DNA of 64,000 nucleotides. Origin: Rhodospirillaceae bacterium. Its GTDB lineage: Bacteria > Pseudomonadota > Alphaproteobacteria > Reyranellales > Reyranellaceae. The DNA lies in assembly GCA_009772935.1 (NCBI GenBank), contig WOUR01000019.1, positions 32,089-96,088 on the forward strand, in the 5' to 3' direction. The translations under genes and the position numbers were made by a program. This document shows, piece after piece, positions 32,937-42,358 of the stretch. The notes beneath the pieces were generated by a model. That model was given only the letters and a program-made list of their open reading frames with translations, was not told where the DNA came from and ran no database searches. How positions within the stretch are numbered: the stretch's first letter is position 1; every line of letters starts with the position of its first letter.

Positions 32937-34343
32937 ATGGAGCTTTGGCAGTACGACGCGACCGACCTGGCGCGCCTGATCCGCACGGGACAGGCTTCGG
33001 CGCGGGAGGCGGTCGATTCCGTCCTCGGCCGCCTGCACAAGGTCAATCCCGCCATCAACGCCGTGGTCCGCGTGCTGGAGGGCGAAGCCCGCGCCGAGGC
33101 GGAGACGGCCGACGCGGCCCGTGCGCGCGGACATGCCCTGCCGCCGCTACACGGCGTTCCGGTCACGACCAAGATCAACGTCGACCAGGCCGGCCTGCCT
33201 ACCGACAACGGCGTCATTCCTCTCAAGGACCTGATTGCGCAGGAAGACAGCCCGGTCGTCGCCAACCTGAAGCATGCCGGGGCGATCATCATCGGCCGCA
33301 CCAACGCGCCGGCCTTTTCGATGCGCATCTTCTCGGACAACGCCCTGCACGGACGTACGCTCAACCCGCGCGACCCCAGCGTGACGCCGGGCGGTTCGAG
33401 CGGCGGTGCCGGCGCGGCGACGGCGACGGGTATCGGCGCCATCGCCCACGGCAACGACATCGGCGGCTCTGTACGCATCCCCGCCTACTGCAACGGCGTG
33501 GTCGGACTCCGGACGGGCTTCGCCCGCATCCCCGCCTTCAATCCGACCGGAGTCGCCTCGGGCCGCCCCATCGGCGCCATCCTGATGGCGACCCAGGGTC
33601 CCCATACGCGCACGGTACGCGACGCCCGTCTTGCCCTCGAAGCGATGGCCCGCGGCGACCGCCGCGACTGGCGCTGGAACGACGTGCCCATGCGGGGCCC
33701 CGCACCCGCACGCCCCATCAAGGTCGCGATCGTGCCCGAGGTGCCGGGTGGCAAGAGCCATCCCGCACAGGTCGAGGCCGTACGGCTGGCCGGCAAGCAT
33801 CTCCGCGGCGCCGGCTACGTGGTCGAGGAAGTGCTGCCGCCGGACATCGAGCGCGGCGTCGAGCTATGGCACCAGATCTGCGTCACCGACGTGTTCGGCG
33901 GCCTGTGGCCCACGATGCAGAAGATGGGCGATCCGGACGGGATCGCCGCCATGCAGGCCTGGCTGTCGATCCACAAGCCGGTCGATCTCGCGACCTATGT
34001 CGCGGCGCTGACCGAGCGCGAGGCTCTGGCCTACCGCTGGATGACCTTCTTCCAGCAATGGCCGCTGGTCATCTTCCCGACGCTGTGCGACCTGCCGCCC
34101 AAGCAGGTGGCCGACATCACGCCCGACGGCCAGCGCGAGGTGCTCGAATCGATGCGCTCTGCCCTGATCGCCCCGCTGCTCGGCCTGCCCGGCCTCGCCG
34201 TGCCGGTCGGCAGCCATGGCAAGCTCCGGACCGGCGTCCAGATCATGGCAATGCGCAACCGCGAGGACCTCTGCCTCGACGCCGGCGAGGTGATCGAGGC
34301 CTGCGAAGGTATCGTGACTCCGATCGATCCCGTCATGGCGTAG
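32937..34343 (+). CDS. Amidase signature family hydrolase
   Basis: 468 residues. Lys79 in VPVTTKINVD, cis-Ser154 in TPGGSSGGAGA and nucleophile Ser178 in DIGGSVRIPA have the canonical 75/24 spacing. It lacks a signal peptide. Closest in feel to bacterial amidases acting on small amides or carbamoyl compounds; the substrate is unknown. SD GAGGGT lies near the ATG at 32937. It follows the LysR-VOC pair within 11 bp and likely belongs to that operon. Confidence 0.92.
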   Translation: MELWQYDATDLARLIRTGQASAREAVDSVLGRLHKVNPAINAVVRVLEGEARAEAETADAARARGHALPPLHGVPVTTKINVDQAGLPTDNGVIPLKDLIAQEDSPVVANLKHAGAIIIGRTNAPAFSMRIFSDNALHGRTLNPRDPSVTPGGSSGGAGAATATGIGAIAHGNDIGGSVRIPAYCNGVVGLRTGFARIPAFNPTGVASGRPIGAILMATQGPHTRTVRDARLALEAMARGDRRDWRWNDVPMRGPAPARPIKVAIVPEVPGGKSHPAQVEAVRLAGKHLRGAGYVVEEVLPPDIERGVELWHQICVTDVFGGLWPTMQKMGDPDGIAAMQAWLSIHKPVDLATYVAALTEREALAYRWMTFFQQWPLVIFPTLCDLPPKQVADITPDGQREVLESMRSALIAPLLGLPGLAVPVGSHGKLRTGVQIMAMRNREDLCLDAGEVIEACEGIVTPIDPVMA

Positions 34344-34373
34344 GAATCGGGCCTCAGAGGAACGGATTTTCAA

Positions 34374-35405
34374 ATGGCTGAAGCACTTCTGCAGACCACC
34401 GTCGTCGGTTCCTACCCCCAGCCGGACTGGCTGGTCGACCGCCAGCTGCTGAGCAAGGGCGTGCCGCGCACCCGCGTTAAGGACATGTGGCGCGTCTCCG
34501 AGCCCTGGCTGGAGCAGGCCCAGGACGACGCCACCCTGCTGGCGATCCGCGACATGGAGCGCGCCGGGATCGACGTCATCACCGATGGCGAGATGCGGCG
34601 CGAGAGCTACTCCAACCGCTTCGCGACGGCGCTTGAGGGTATCGACGACGAAAATCCCGCAGAGATCGTGAACCGCACTGGCAATCGTACGCCCGTGCCG
34701 CGGGTCGTTGGCAAGATCCGACGGACCGGGCCGGTCGAACTGCGTGACATGCAGTTCCTGCGGGCCAACACCGACCGCCTGGCCAAGATCACCCTGCCCG
34801 GCCCCTTCACCATGGGCCAGCAGGTCCAGGACGAGTACTACAAGGACGCCGAGGCGATGTGCATGGACTATGCTGCCGCCGTGAACGAGGAGGCGCACGA
34901 ACTCGTCAAGGCCGGCGCCGACGTGATCCAGCTCGACGAGCCCTGGCTGCGCAACAATCCGGAGGAAGCCAAACGCTACGCGGTGAAGGCGATCAACCGG
35001 GCCTTGGAGGGCATCGCTGTGCCGACCGTCATCCACCTCTGCTTCGGCTATGCCGCCGTGGTGACTGGCCTGAAGCCCACCGGCTATTCCTTCCTGCCGC
35101 AGCTCTCCGACACGATCGCCCAGCAGATTTCAATCGAATCGGCCCAGCCCAAGCTTGACCTCGGCGTGCTGAAGGATCTGGCGCCCAAGAAGGTGATGCT
35201 GGGCGTGATCGACCTCAGCAATCCCGCGGTCGAGACACCGGAAACGGTCGCCGAGCGCATCCGGGCCGGCCTGAAGCATGTCGGCCCGGACAAGCTCCTG
35301 CCCGCGCCCGATTGCGGGATGAAATACCTCCCGCGGGCCACCGCGTTCGGCAAGCTCAAGGCCCTGAGTGAAGGCGCCGCGATCGTGCGCCGGGAGCTGG
35401 CTTAG
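34374..35405 (+). CDS. MetE C-terminal-like (cobalamin-independent methyltransferase family) protein
   Basis: 343 residues, about the size of the catalytic half of MetE. The zinc site of the family is visible: His221-x-Cys223 (IHLCFGY), Glu255 (SIESAQ) and Cys314 (APDCGMKYL). Other family motifs: VVGSYPQPDWL at the start, DVITDGEMRR, and LDEPWLRNN. It lacks the N-terminal MetE domain that holds folate polyglutamate, so it may transfer methyl groups from another donor or act as a catabolic lyase in amide/thioether metabolism (compare UroD/MetE-like proteins). The 3' end overlaps the convergent membrane protein gene by 4 bp. Confidence 0.85.
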   Translation: MAEALLQTTVVGSYPQPDWLVDRQLLSKGVPRTRVKDMWRVSEPWLEQAQDDATLLAIRDMERAGIDVITDGEMRRESYSNRFATALEGIDDENPAEIVNRTGNRTPVPRVVGKIRRTGPVELRDMQFLRANTDRLAKITLPGPFTMGQQVQDEYYKDAEAMCMDYAAAVNEEAHELVKAGADVIQLDEPWLRNNPEEAKRYAVKAINRALEGIAVPTVIHLCFGYAAVVTGLKPTGYSFLPQLSDTIAQQISIESAQPKLDLGVLKDLAPKKVMLGVIDLSNPAVETPETVAERIRAGLKHVGPDKLLPAPDCGMKYLPRATAFGKLKALSEGAAIVRRELA

Positions 35406-37561
35406 GGCCCTGCCTTGCAGGCCAGCGTGCCATAGTCACGCCGGCCTGCGATCGGCTCGATCACCATGGTCTGGGGCGGCTCGACCGAGCGCATCCAGGC
35501 GTCGACCAGCTGCCTGTTCGAATCCGCGTTGAAGAAGAGGCAGCCGCTGCGGGTGCCGGCGACCCTGGCGATCCAGGCTTGCTGCTCCGACCGCAGCCAC
35601 AGGCTGTTCTTCGGTGACGTGATGCCCGAGAGCGAACGGAGCCCGCCCAGGAAATAGAACGTGTCGGGATGGGCGACGAGTTCGTCGAACTTGTACGACC
35701 CCAGCTCGACACGCCGCCCCTGCGAGCGGTCGCGCAGAAGGCCGAACAGTTCTTCGGCCTCCGGGAAATCCGGATGACCGCGAAACGCCGCCTGGTATCG
35801 CGGAACAGGTGAATAGAGGACGGCGAGATTGGAAGGCTCGCCCCTGTGGCTGCGCAACTCGCCATAGAGATCGAGCACCGCCCCCGAATCGCGCCAGAGG
35901 CCACCGAGACCGGCCACTCTCCGCTCGACCTCGACCCGTCCGGCAATCGCCGCCTCGGCGATGACAGCCAGCGACACGACAATCAGCGCGGCTCGCACCT
36001 TGCCGAGGGCAAGGCACCGCCAGAAGAAGAGCGGCAGCATCAGCAGGAGCAACGGCAGCAGGAACGACGGCCCCGCCAGATGCGACGTATCGGAACGCAA
36101 CAGCGAAAAGAGATGCAGGACGACGGCGCCAACCGCCACGCCTGCAAACTTCCGGCCGAACTCCCGCGTCGCGTCGTCGGCGGACCTCCACCTTCGCCCG
36201 AGAAACGCTGCCAGGAAACCGAGCGCCAACAGCAGAAGGAAAACCAGACCATAGGTGAGGAAGAGTTCCCTGAACTCACCCGAAGCCCGCAGGTCCGTTT
36301 CCAGCCGACCGTCCACGATATTCCAGATGAACTGCAGACCGAGATTGTCGGACCATATCGAATTGGAGACGCCGGCCATCACCAGGCCTGACTTTGCGTT
36401 CGCGAGCGCCACCACCTCGAGCAAGTGCGACGGTCCCACGAGCGCCGAAACGAGCGCCCCGAAGGTCACACCGCCGGCTAGGACGAACAGGCCCGTGAAC
36501 CTCGCGAGCCGCTTCGGCGACATTCCCGAGGCTGGCCCGAGCAGGGCGAGCGAGAATACGAGCACCAGGAGACCGCCGCTCAGGTTCTCCTGGCTGAGGA
36601 AGCCGCCCAGCCCCCAGAGCGCCCCTGGCAGGACCGCCGTCGACCAGCCGCGTCGCTCCGAGCCCGCGCCCAGAAGCAGCCAGGCCAGCCACAGCGAAAG
36701 GATGGGAATCGCTACCCATCGCGTGAGCACGGCCCAACCGGCCAGATCGATCCTCTGGGCGGGGCTCGGCCAGAGAACCCAGCCGACGAGCCCGGCGATC
36801 GCCCAGCCGAAGCCCAGGAACTGCTGGACGACGACGAAGAAGAGAATAACGCAGACGACGTTGAGCAGGAGGTTGGCGGCAAGGAAGCCGTGGTTGCTGA
36901 AATGCACGAAATCGGTCAGAGCGCCCATCAGAAGCTGGTTGCCCGGTCCGTACTGTGTCTGTGCCTCCAGGTAGGGGATCGCGCCGAGCCTGATCTGCTG
37001 AAGCGCGCTCAGGTGAACGTGCGAGTGGAGGTCGTAGAATTTCGCAAGACCGCCTTCGCCGGTGACGGCCACGCTTCGCAGCGCGGGCAGGCCGAGCCAG
37101 CAATAGGTCAGCACCGCTATCACGAGCGCCCCCAGAACCCGCAGAGGCCATTCGCGCCGGCTGACCGCAGCCGACGGACGAGCGGCCGCGGGCACGCCCT
37201 GGACGAAAGCCATCCAGAGCCAGTGGAAGGCGATGAACGCCGCAATGCCGAGATAGCCGAAGATCAGAGGCCGCTTGTCCATCCGGCCCCACTCGATGAC
37301 TTCGTCCTGTGGCGAGATGGCGCCTGCGGGCGCCAGCGCCAGATAGCAATAGCCTGCGATGGCGCCGAGTAGCCCCACGCCGTAGAGCAGTGAGCCCCGC
37401 CGCTCTCCGCTCCGTCTCGCAATCTGATGGACAAGGGCAAGCGCCACGACCGACGTCGCAAGACCTGCGAGCAGAAAAGCAAGTCTCGACTCGAGGACGG
37501 CGACCTCGACAACCAGCAGCGCCGCCGCCACGAGGCAGACCAGGCCCTGGACGGCTGTCAC
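35402..37561 (-). CDS. Large polytopic membrane protein, GT-C/glycosyltransferase-like
   Basis: 719 residues with at least ten predicted TM segments across the N-terminal two thirds and a soluble C-terminal part of about 200 residues. The loop after the first TMs reads KFYDLHSHVHLSALQQIRLG, followed by IPYLEAQTQYGPGN; the pattern 'DxHxH..I..G..PY....YGPG' resembles the first periplasmic loop of GT39/GT-C lipid-linked glycosyltransferases. I cannot name the family. The start is a GTG overlapping the stop of the methyltransferase (GTGA), so the two are coupled and likely act on the same glycan or lipid. Confidence 0.65.
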   Translation of the reverse strand: MTAVQGLVCLVAAALLVVEVAVLESRLAFLLAGLATSVVALALVHQIARRSGERRGSLLYGVGLLGAIAGYCYLALAPAGAISPQDEVIEWGRMDKRPLIFGYLGIAAFIAFHWLWMAFVQGVPAAARPSAAVSRREWPLRVLGALVIAVLTYCWLGLPALRSVAVTGEGGLAKFYDLHSHVHLSALQQIRLGAIPYLEAQTQYGPGNQLLMGALTDFVHFSNHGFLAANLLLNVVCVILFFVVVQQFLGFGWAIAGLVGWVLWPSPAQRIDLAGWAVLTRWVAIPILSLWLAWLLLGAGSERRGWSTAVLPGALWGLGGFLSQENLSGGLLVLVFSLALLGPASGMSPKRLARFTGLFVLAGGVTFGALVSALVGPSHLLEVVALANAKSGLVMAGVSNSIWSDNLGLQFIWNIVDGRLETDLRASGEFRELFLTYGLVFLLLLALGFLAAFLGRRWRSADDATREFGRKFAGVAVGAVVLHLFSLLRSDTSHLAGPSFLLPLLLLMLPLFFWRCLALGKVRAALIVVSLAVIAEAAIAGRVEVERRVAGLGGLWRDSGAVLDLYGELRSHRGEPSNLAVLYSPVPRYQAAFRGHPDFPEAEELFGLLRDRSQGRRVELGSYKFDELVAHPDTFYFLGGLRSLSGITSPKNSLWLRSEQQAWIARVAGTRSGCLFFNADSNRQLVDAWMRSVEPPQTMVIEPIAGRRDYGTLACKAGP

Positions 37562-38274
37562 GGCCTGGCCGTGGCCAGAAGGAGGTTGCCGATCCCGAAA
37601 TGGTTCACGCCGGTCTCGAGGGCGTGCAATGCGTTTGCCGCCCCCAGGCCGAACATGGCGGCAAAGGGTGCGAGGCCCAGGGCCGTCCTGACCGAAACGT
37701 CGCCAAAGCCGGCGGAAGAGAGATGAGCGGCGAACAGGTCCCGCCGATACTTGTTGATGTGCTGCTCGATGTAATCCACCGGCGACAGGGCGTTGACGCC
37801 GAGTTCGATGAGCGGCCAGAGCGACCTGTAGTTGGGCGTCGTCACGACGAGCACGCCGCCGGGTGCCAGCAGCCCCCGCGCCTCGGACAGCAGGCGAATG
37901 GCCGCCTCCGGCGTCAGGTGCTCGATCAGTTCGACCACCGTTACCGCGTCGAAGCGCTCGCCGACCTCGGACAGTCTGGCCAGGGAGGTGGTGGAAAAGC
38001 GGTGTACCGAACTTCCGTAGGTCCGGGTCGCGTACTCGATCTGCGCGGCGCTGATATCGATGCCGACCGCCTCGACGCCCGGCAGATAGTTGCCGATGAA
38101 GGTGCCGGGGCCACAGCCGATGTCGAGCACCCGCCGAGGACTCCCCAGGAGAGCCGCCACCGTCCGGAACTTCAGGTCGTGCCAGCAATAGCGTACGCCG
38201 AATTTCCGCCGATAGACCTTGTCGTAAAATCCCGCCGGGATCCTGGTTTCATAATCGAAGACGGCTTCTTCCAT
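37558..38274 (-). CDS. Class I SAM-dependent methyltransferase (UbiG/methyltransferase-11 type)
   Basis: 238 residues. SAM motif I is RVLDIGCGPGTFIG at 48-61; motif II/III reads FDAVTVVELIEHLTPEAA and LLAPGGVLVVTTPNYRSLWP. The C-terminal part after about 160 (YIEQHINKYRRDLF) is family-like. It resembles sugar or lipid methyltransferases found in cell-envelope polysaccharide loci. Co-translated with the downstream GT-C-like protein. Confidence 0.88.
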   Translation of the reverse strand: MEEAVFDYETRIPAGFYDKVYRRKFGVRYCWHDLKFRTVAALLGSPRRVLDIGCGPGTFIGNYLPGVEAVGIDISAAQIEYATRTYGSSVHRFSTTSLARLSEVGERFDAVTVVELIEHLTPEAAIRLLSEARGLLAPGGVLVVTTPNYRSLWPLIELGVNALSPVDYIEQHINKYRRDLFAAHLSSAGFGDVSVRTALGLAPFAAMFGLGAANALHALETGVNHFGIGNLLLATARP

Positions 38275-38379
38275 TGCTGCTTGTCAGGGTCTCGTGGCCG
38301 GGCATACGGACGGCAGCAGGACCATCGGCCTGCAAGGCCATCGGGAATGTCTTGGACCTCGACGGGTGAAGTGGCAAGA

Positions 38380-38393
38380 GCCCGTCAGCGGGC
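38380..38393 (-). terminator. Short hairpin over the D-aminoacylase stop codon
   Basis: GCCCG, loop TCAG, CGGGC at 38380-38393 spans the TGA of the D-aminoacylase gene on the minus strand. The 5-bp stem is GC-rich but lacks a T-run; it may only affect ribosome release or mRNA ends. Confidence 0.25.
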
Positions 38394-40103
38394 AAGCTTT
38401 CCCCTGAGCACCGTCCCGGCATAGGCGCCCGTCGCCTCCCCGTTCTCGAACGCCACGGCGCCATTCACCAGGGTTGCCCTGATCCCCTCCGCCTTCTGGA
38501 CGAGACGGCGTGCGCCGCCCGGCAGGTCGCGTTCGACTGTCGGCAATTTCGGCCGGATGCGATCCTCTTCGAACAGGACGAGATCGGCCCGGTACCCCTC
38601 GCGGACGAGACCCCGGTCCGCCAGGTCCCAGGCGAGGGCATTGTCGCGGGTGATCTTCTTCACCGCTTCCTCGAGCGTGAAGGCACCACGCTTGCGCACC
38701 CAGTAGCTGAGAAGGTGCGTCTGCAGCGACGAGCCCATCTCCTGGGCGACATGGGCCCCGGAATCGGAGAAGGTCGCCAGCGTGCGGTCGTGCTTCAGGA
38801 TGCCAAGAACGTCATCCGGCGATTCGTTGACCAGCGGCTGGACGTAGACCTGATTCTCGTTGGCCAGCGACAGGTCGATCATGACCTCGACCGGATGCTG
38901 CCCGCGCGCCCGGGCGAGTTGTTCGACGGTTGGATCGTCCCAGTCGACGCCGGTCAGGGCAAACAGGTTGGCGTAGTCGGGCTTGCGCGGATCTGTCGTC
39001 GCCGCCCCTCCGCCCTGGAAGACGTTGTCGCGCGGCTTCATCCGGCTTTCCGCCGCCACCAATTCACGTCGCACCTCGGGATCGGCCAACCGCCGCTTCT
39101 GCTCCTCCATCGGCAGGTCGCGGACCTTGCGCCACGCCGGCAGCACATCGAACGGCAGATAGGACTTCAGCGAGAATATCGCGTTGATCGAACGGGTCGT
39201 GCCCTGGCCGAACATGCGGCCCCCCGCAGCGACGGTCTCGTCGATGTAGCGCGTCTGGTAGGCCCAACCGGTCGGATCGTCGCCCTGCTTGGTGGCCAGC
39301 ACACCGAACATGACCGGGCGCCGGTAGGCCAGCGCCAGCTCGCGCAGGCGTGCGAGGAAGGCCCGGTGGACCGGGCCGCTCGCAACGTCGGGGCCGACCT
39401 GGAAGATGCCTGCATCGAGCTCCGCCATCGCCGCCACGATGCGGTCGATCTCTTCCCATTCGGCAATGCGGCTGGCGACCGGCGTATTGTCCGGCGTCAC
39501 GTGCGTCGAGGCACGCGAACTGGAGAAGCCCATGGCTCCGGCCCGCAGCGCCTCCTTCACGAGGTCGGCCATGCGGACCATCTCGTCCTCGGTCGCCTTC
39601 TCGGTAAAGGCACGCGCGCCCATCGCGTACATGCGCAGCGCCGAATGGCCGATATACATGCCGTAGTTGATCGCCTTGGGCAGGCGCTCCACGGTCGCGA
39701 GATATTCCGGGAAGGTCTCCCAGGTCCAGTCGATCCCGGCGGCCATCGCCTCGGTCGGGATGTCCTCGACCGCCGAGAGGCAGCGGGCATAGAGGTCGCG
39801 ATCCTCGGGCCTGCAGGGCGCCAGCGCGAAGCCGCAATTGCTCATCACCACAGACGTGACGCCGTGCCAGCAGGAACAGCTGCCCAGCGGATCCCATGCG
39901 ACCTGCGCATCCATGTGCGTGTGGCCGTCGATGAATCCCGGCGAGACGATCACCCCGTCGGCATCGATCGTCCGCGCGGCAGGTGCCGTGATGCGCCCGA
40001 TCTCGGCGATCCTGCCGTCCCTGACGCCGATATCGGCTGTGAAGCGGGCAGCACCGGAACCGTCGACGACCGTGCCGCCGCGAATGACGAGATCGTGGGC
40101 CAT
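38385..40103 (-). CDS. N-acyl-D-amino-acid deacylase family amidohydrolase
   Basis: 572 residues from the ATG. Amidohydrolase-fold: metal-binding PGFIDGHTHMDAQ (His61, His63), Cys90 in VMSNCGFALAPC (a metal-bridging Cys in D-aminoacylases), and a late YRADLVLFEEDRI segment of the beta-sandwich. Such enzymes hydrolyse N-acyl-D-amino acids or N-carbamoyl/dihydropyrimidine-type rings; related plant-xenobiotic amidohydrolases share the fold. Start is either ATG 40103 or the GTG one codon upstream (40106); both overlap the SnoaL stop. Confidence 0.88.
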   Translation of the reverse strand: MAHDLVIRGGTVVDGSGAARFTADIGVRDGRIAEIGRITAPAARTIDADGVIVSPGFIDGHTHMDAQVAWDPLGSCSCWHGVTSVVMSNCGFALAPCRPEDRDLYARCLSAVEDIPTEAMAAGIDWTWETFPEYLATVERLPKAINYGMYIGHSALRMYAMGARAFTEKATEDEMVRMADLVKEALRAGAMGFSSSRASTHVTPDNTPVASRIAEWEEIDRIVAAMAELDAGIFQVGPDVASGPVHRAFLARLRELALAYRRPVMFGVLATKQGDDPTGWAYQTRYIDETVAAGGRMFGQGTTRSINAIFSLKSYLPFDVLPAWRKVRDLPMEEQKRRLADPEVRRELVAAESRMKPRDNVFQGGGAATTDPRKPDYANLFALTGVDWDDPTVEQLARARGQHPVEVMIDLSLANENQVYVQPLVNESPDDVLGILKHDRTLATFSDSGAHVAQEMGSSLQTHLLSYWVRKRGAFTLEEAVKKITRDNALAWDLADRGLVREGYRADLVLFEEDRIRPKLPTVERDLPGGARRLVQKAEGIRATLVNGAVAFENGEATGAYAGTVLRGKLAR

Positions 40104-40525
40104 CACAGGCGATCCTTCTTCTCGACGATCTTCCAGTAGGTGTCCTTGGCCGCGATCTTGCCGTCGCGGAACGTGTAGATGTCGCAGCCCCGGTAGTTCA
40201 GGTCCTCGCCGTCGGCGCCCTCGCCCTTCACCGTCCAGACCGATATCGCCCGGTTGCCGGCGTAGATGTACTCCTTGTGCTCCCAGCGCATATCCGGGAT
40301 CACCTTGAAGCGCTCGGCGAGCGTCCTGCGGATCGCCTCCTTGCCCGCCAGCGTGCGGCCGACCGGTTCGGGGCCGCGCGCCAGCCAGAAGGTGGCGTCG
40401 TCGGTGAAGTGGGAAACGATGCGATCGACGTCGCGGCTGTTGAAGGCGGCGGAGATCGCCTTCATGAGCTCAGGCGTGGCGATGTCGCGATCGGCGGTGG
40501 CATTTGCGGCTGCAACGTCCGGCAT
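40103..40525 (-). CDS. NTF2-like/SnoaL-family small protein
   Basis: 140 residues. Cone-shaped NTF2 fold: IATPELMKAISAAFNSRDVDRIVSHFTDDATFW, GREPVGRTLAGKEAIRRTLAERF-like segment, MRWEHKEYIYAGNRAISVWTVKG and DIYTFRDGKIAAKDTYWKIV. Roles in the family are isomerase/hydratase or binding. It is translationally coupled to the D-aminoacylase and divergent from the GMC oxidoreductase, with a 118-bp shared promoter region. Confidence 0.88.
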   Translation of the reverse strand: MPDVAAANATADRDIATPELMKAISAAFNSRDVDRIVSHFTDDATFWLARGPEPVGRTLAGKEAIRRTLAERFKVIPDMRWEHKEYIYAGNRAISVWTVKGEGADGEDLNYRGCDIYTFRDGKIAAKDTYWKIVEKKDRL

Positions 40526-40643
40526 ACGAAACCTCCCTTGCTGCTCTTGCCGACGATTGCAGGCTTCGCCGCTTCCGGCAAGCGGACGGACACAACCGCC
40601 CGTAACCGTGCTAGCGTGGCCGCAATCAACGGGGAAACGCCAA

Positions 40644-42347
40644 GTGTACGACTACATCATCGTCGGCGGCGGGTCGGCAGGCTCGGTCATGGCCAACAGG
40701 CTGTCCGCCCGCAGCGCCAACAAGGTGCTGCTCTGCGAAGCCGGTCCGGATACACCGCCCGGCCGGGAGCCGAAGGAAATTGCCGACAGCTATTCCGGCA
40801 CGGCCTATTTCGATCCGCGTTTCCACTGGACCAACCTCAAGGTCCATACCCAGGTCGTGAGCCACAACAATCCGCAGGAAAATCGCCCGCCGTTGCGCAA
40901 GTACGAGCAGGCGCGCGTGCTGGGCGGCGGCTCGTCGATCAACGGCCAGATGGCCAACCGCGGCGCGCCGACCGACTACGCTGAATGGGAGAACCGCGGC
41001 GCGGCTGGCTGGGGCTGGAACGATGTCCTGCCCTATTTCAAGAAGGTCGAGCGCGACCTCGACTTCGACGGGCCGCTGCACGGCAAGGATGGCCGCATCC
41101 CGGTGCGCCGTATCCCGCGCGACAAGTGGGCGGGGCATGCCCAGGCGGTCGGCCGCGCCTTCGAGGAGAAGGGCTTCAAGTACCTACCCGACCAGAACGG
41201 CGAGTTCGTCGACGGCTATTTCCCGGTCACCCATTCCAATGCCGACGAGCGACGAGTCTCGGCTGCGATGGGCTATCTCGATGCCGAGACCCGCAAGCGC
41301 CCCAACCTGACGATCTCGACCGAAACGCAGGTCATGTCGTTGCTGTTCAAGGGCTCGCGTTGCGTCGGCGTCACGGCCCGGGTCGCCGGCAAGGACCAGG
41401 AATTCCGCGCCCGCGAGGTGATCCTGTCGAGCGGCGCCATCCATTCGCCGGCCCACCTGATGCGCGCCGGCATCGGCCCGGTGGGACAGCTCGCCGACCT
41501 CGGCATTCCCGTCGTGTCCGCCCTGCCTGGCGTCGGCCAGCGGCTGATGGACCATCCCTCGATTGCGCTGTCGTCGTTCATCAAGCGCGGCGCCCGCCTG
41601 CGCGAGCATACGCGGCGCCACATCCATGTCGGCCTGCGCTACTCGTCGAACCTGCCCGGCATCCCCAAGGGCGACATGTTTGTGGCCGTCGTCAGCAAGT
41701 CGGCCTGGCACGCGGTGGGCGAACAGATCGCCTCGCTGCTCACCTTCATCAACAAGACCTATTCCGAGACCGGTCAGGTCAAGCTCACGTCACGCGACTG
41801 GCGGAGCGAGCCCCTGGTCGAGTTCAATCTCCTGTCCGACAAGCGCGACCTCGACCGGCTGATGAGCGGTTTCAAGCTGATGGCCGCCGTGCAGATGACC
41901 GACGCGCTCCGCCAGGTGACCGACGCGCCCTTCCCGACCTCCTACAGCGACCGGGTGCGCCAGATCGGCGTGGTCAACACGAAGAACAAGTGGCTGACCC
42001 GGCTGGTCGCGACGATGCTCGACGGCCCGGCGGCGCTGCGCCGCTACATGATCGACAACTACGTGGTCGAGGGTTTCACCTTCGACCAGGTGCTGAACGA
42101 CGACGACGCGCTCGAGGCCTTCGTGCGCAAGGCGGCGATCGGCGTCTGGCACGCCTCCTGTACTTGCCGCATGGGTCGCGACGGCGATCCTATGGCCGTG
42201 GTCGACACCCAGGGCCGGGTGCGGGGCGTTCAGGGACTGCGCGTGGTCGATGCCTCGATCTTCCCGGTGGTGCCCTGCGCCAACACCAATTTCCCCACCC
42301 TGATGACGGCCGAGAAGATCTCGGAAGCCGTCCTCGCCGGACACTGA
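40644..42347 (+). CDS. GMC-family FAD oxidoreductase (choline dehydrogenase/alcohol oxidase-like)
   Basis: 567 residues. FAD motif VYDYIIVGGGSAGSVMANRL at the N-terminus, second GMC signature ARVLGGGSSINGQMANRG, GAIHSPAHLMRAGIG, and the C-terminal catalytic region IGVWHASCTCRMG with the family's His, and PCANTNFPTLMTAEK with Asn. Oxidises a primary alcohol, choline, sugar or polymer end. GTG at 40644 is chosen since the FAD motif begins at once. First gene of a GMC-NHL-dehydrogenase operon (12 and 11 bp gaps). Confidence 0.93.
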   Translation: MYDYIIVGGGSAGSVMANRLSARSANKVLLCEAGPDTPPGREPKEIADSYSGTAYFDPRFHWTNLKVHTQVVSHNNPQENRPPLRKYEQARVLGGGSSINGQMANRGAPTDYAEWENRGAAGWGWNDVLPYFKKVERDLDFDGPLHGKDGRIPVRRIPRDKWAGHAQAVGRAFEEKGFKYLPDQNGEFVDGYFPVTHSNADERRVSAAMGYLDAETRKRPNLTISTETQVMSLLFKGSRCVGVTARVAGKDQEFRAREVILSSGAIHSPAHLMRAGIGPVGQLADLGIPVVSALPGVGQRLMDHPSIALSSFIKRGARLREHTRRHIHVGLRYSSNLPGIPKGDMFVAVVSKSAWHAVGEQIASLLTFINKTYSETGQVKLTSRDWRSEPLVEFNLLSDKRDLDRLMSGFKLMAAVQMTDALRQVTDAPFPTSYSDRVRQIGVVNTKNKWLTRLVATMLDGPAALRRYMIDNYVVEGFTFDQVLNDDDALEAFVRKAAIGVWHASCTCRMGRDGDPMAVVDTQGRVRGVQGLRVVDASIFPVVPCANTNFPTLMTAEKISEAVLAGH

Positions 42348-42358
42348 GGAGCAGTCGC

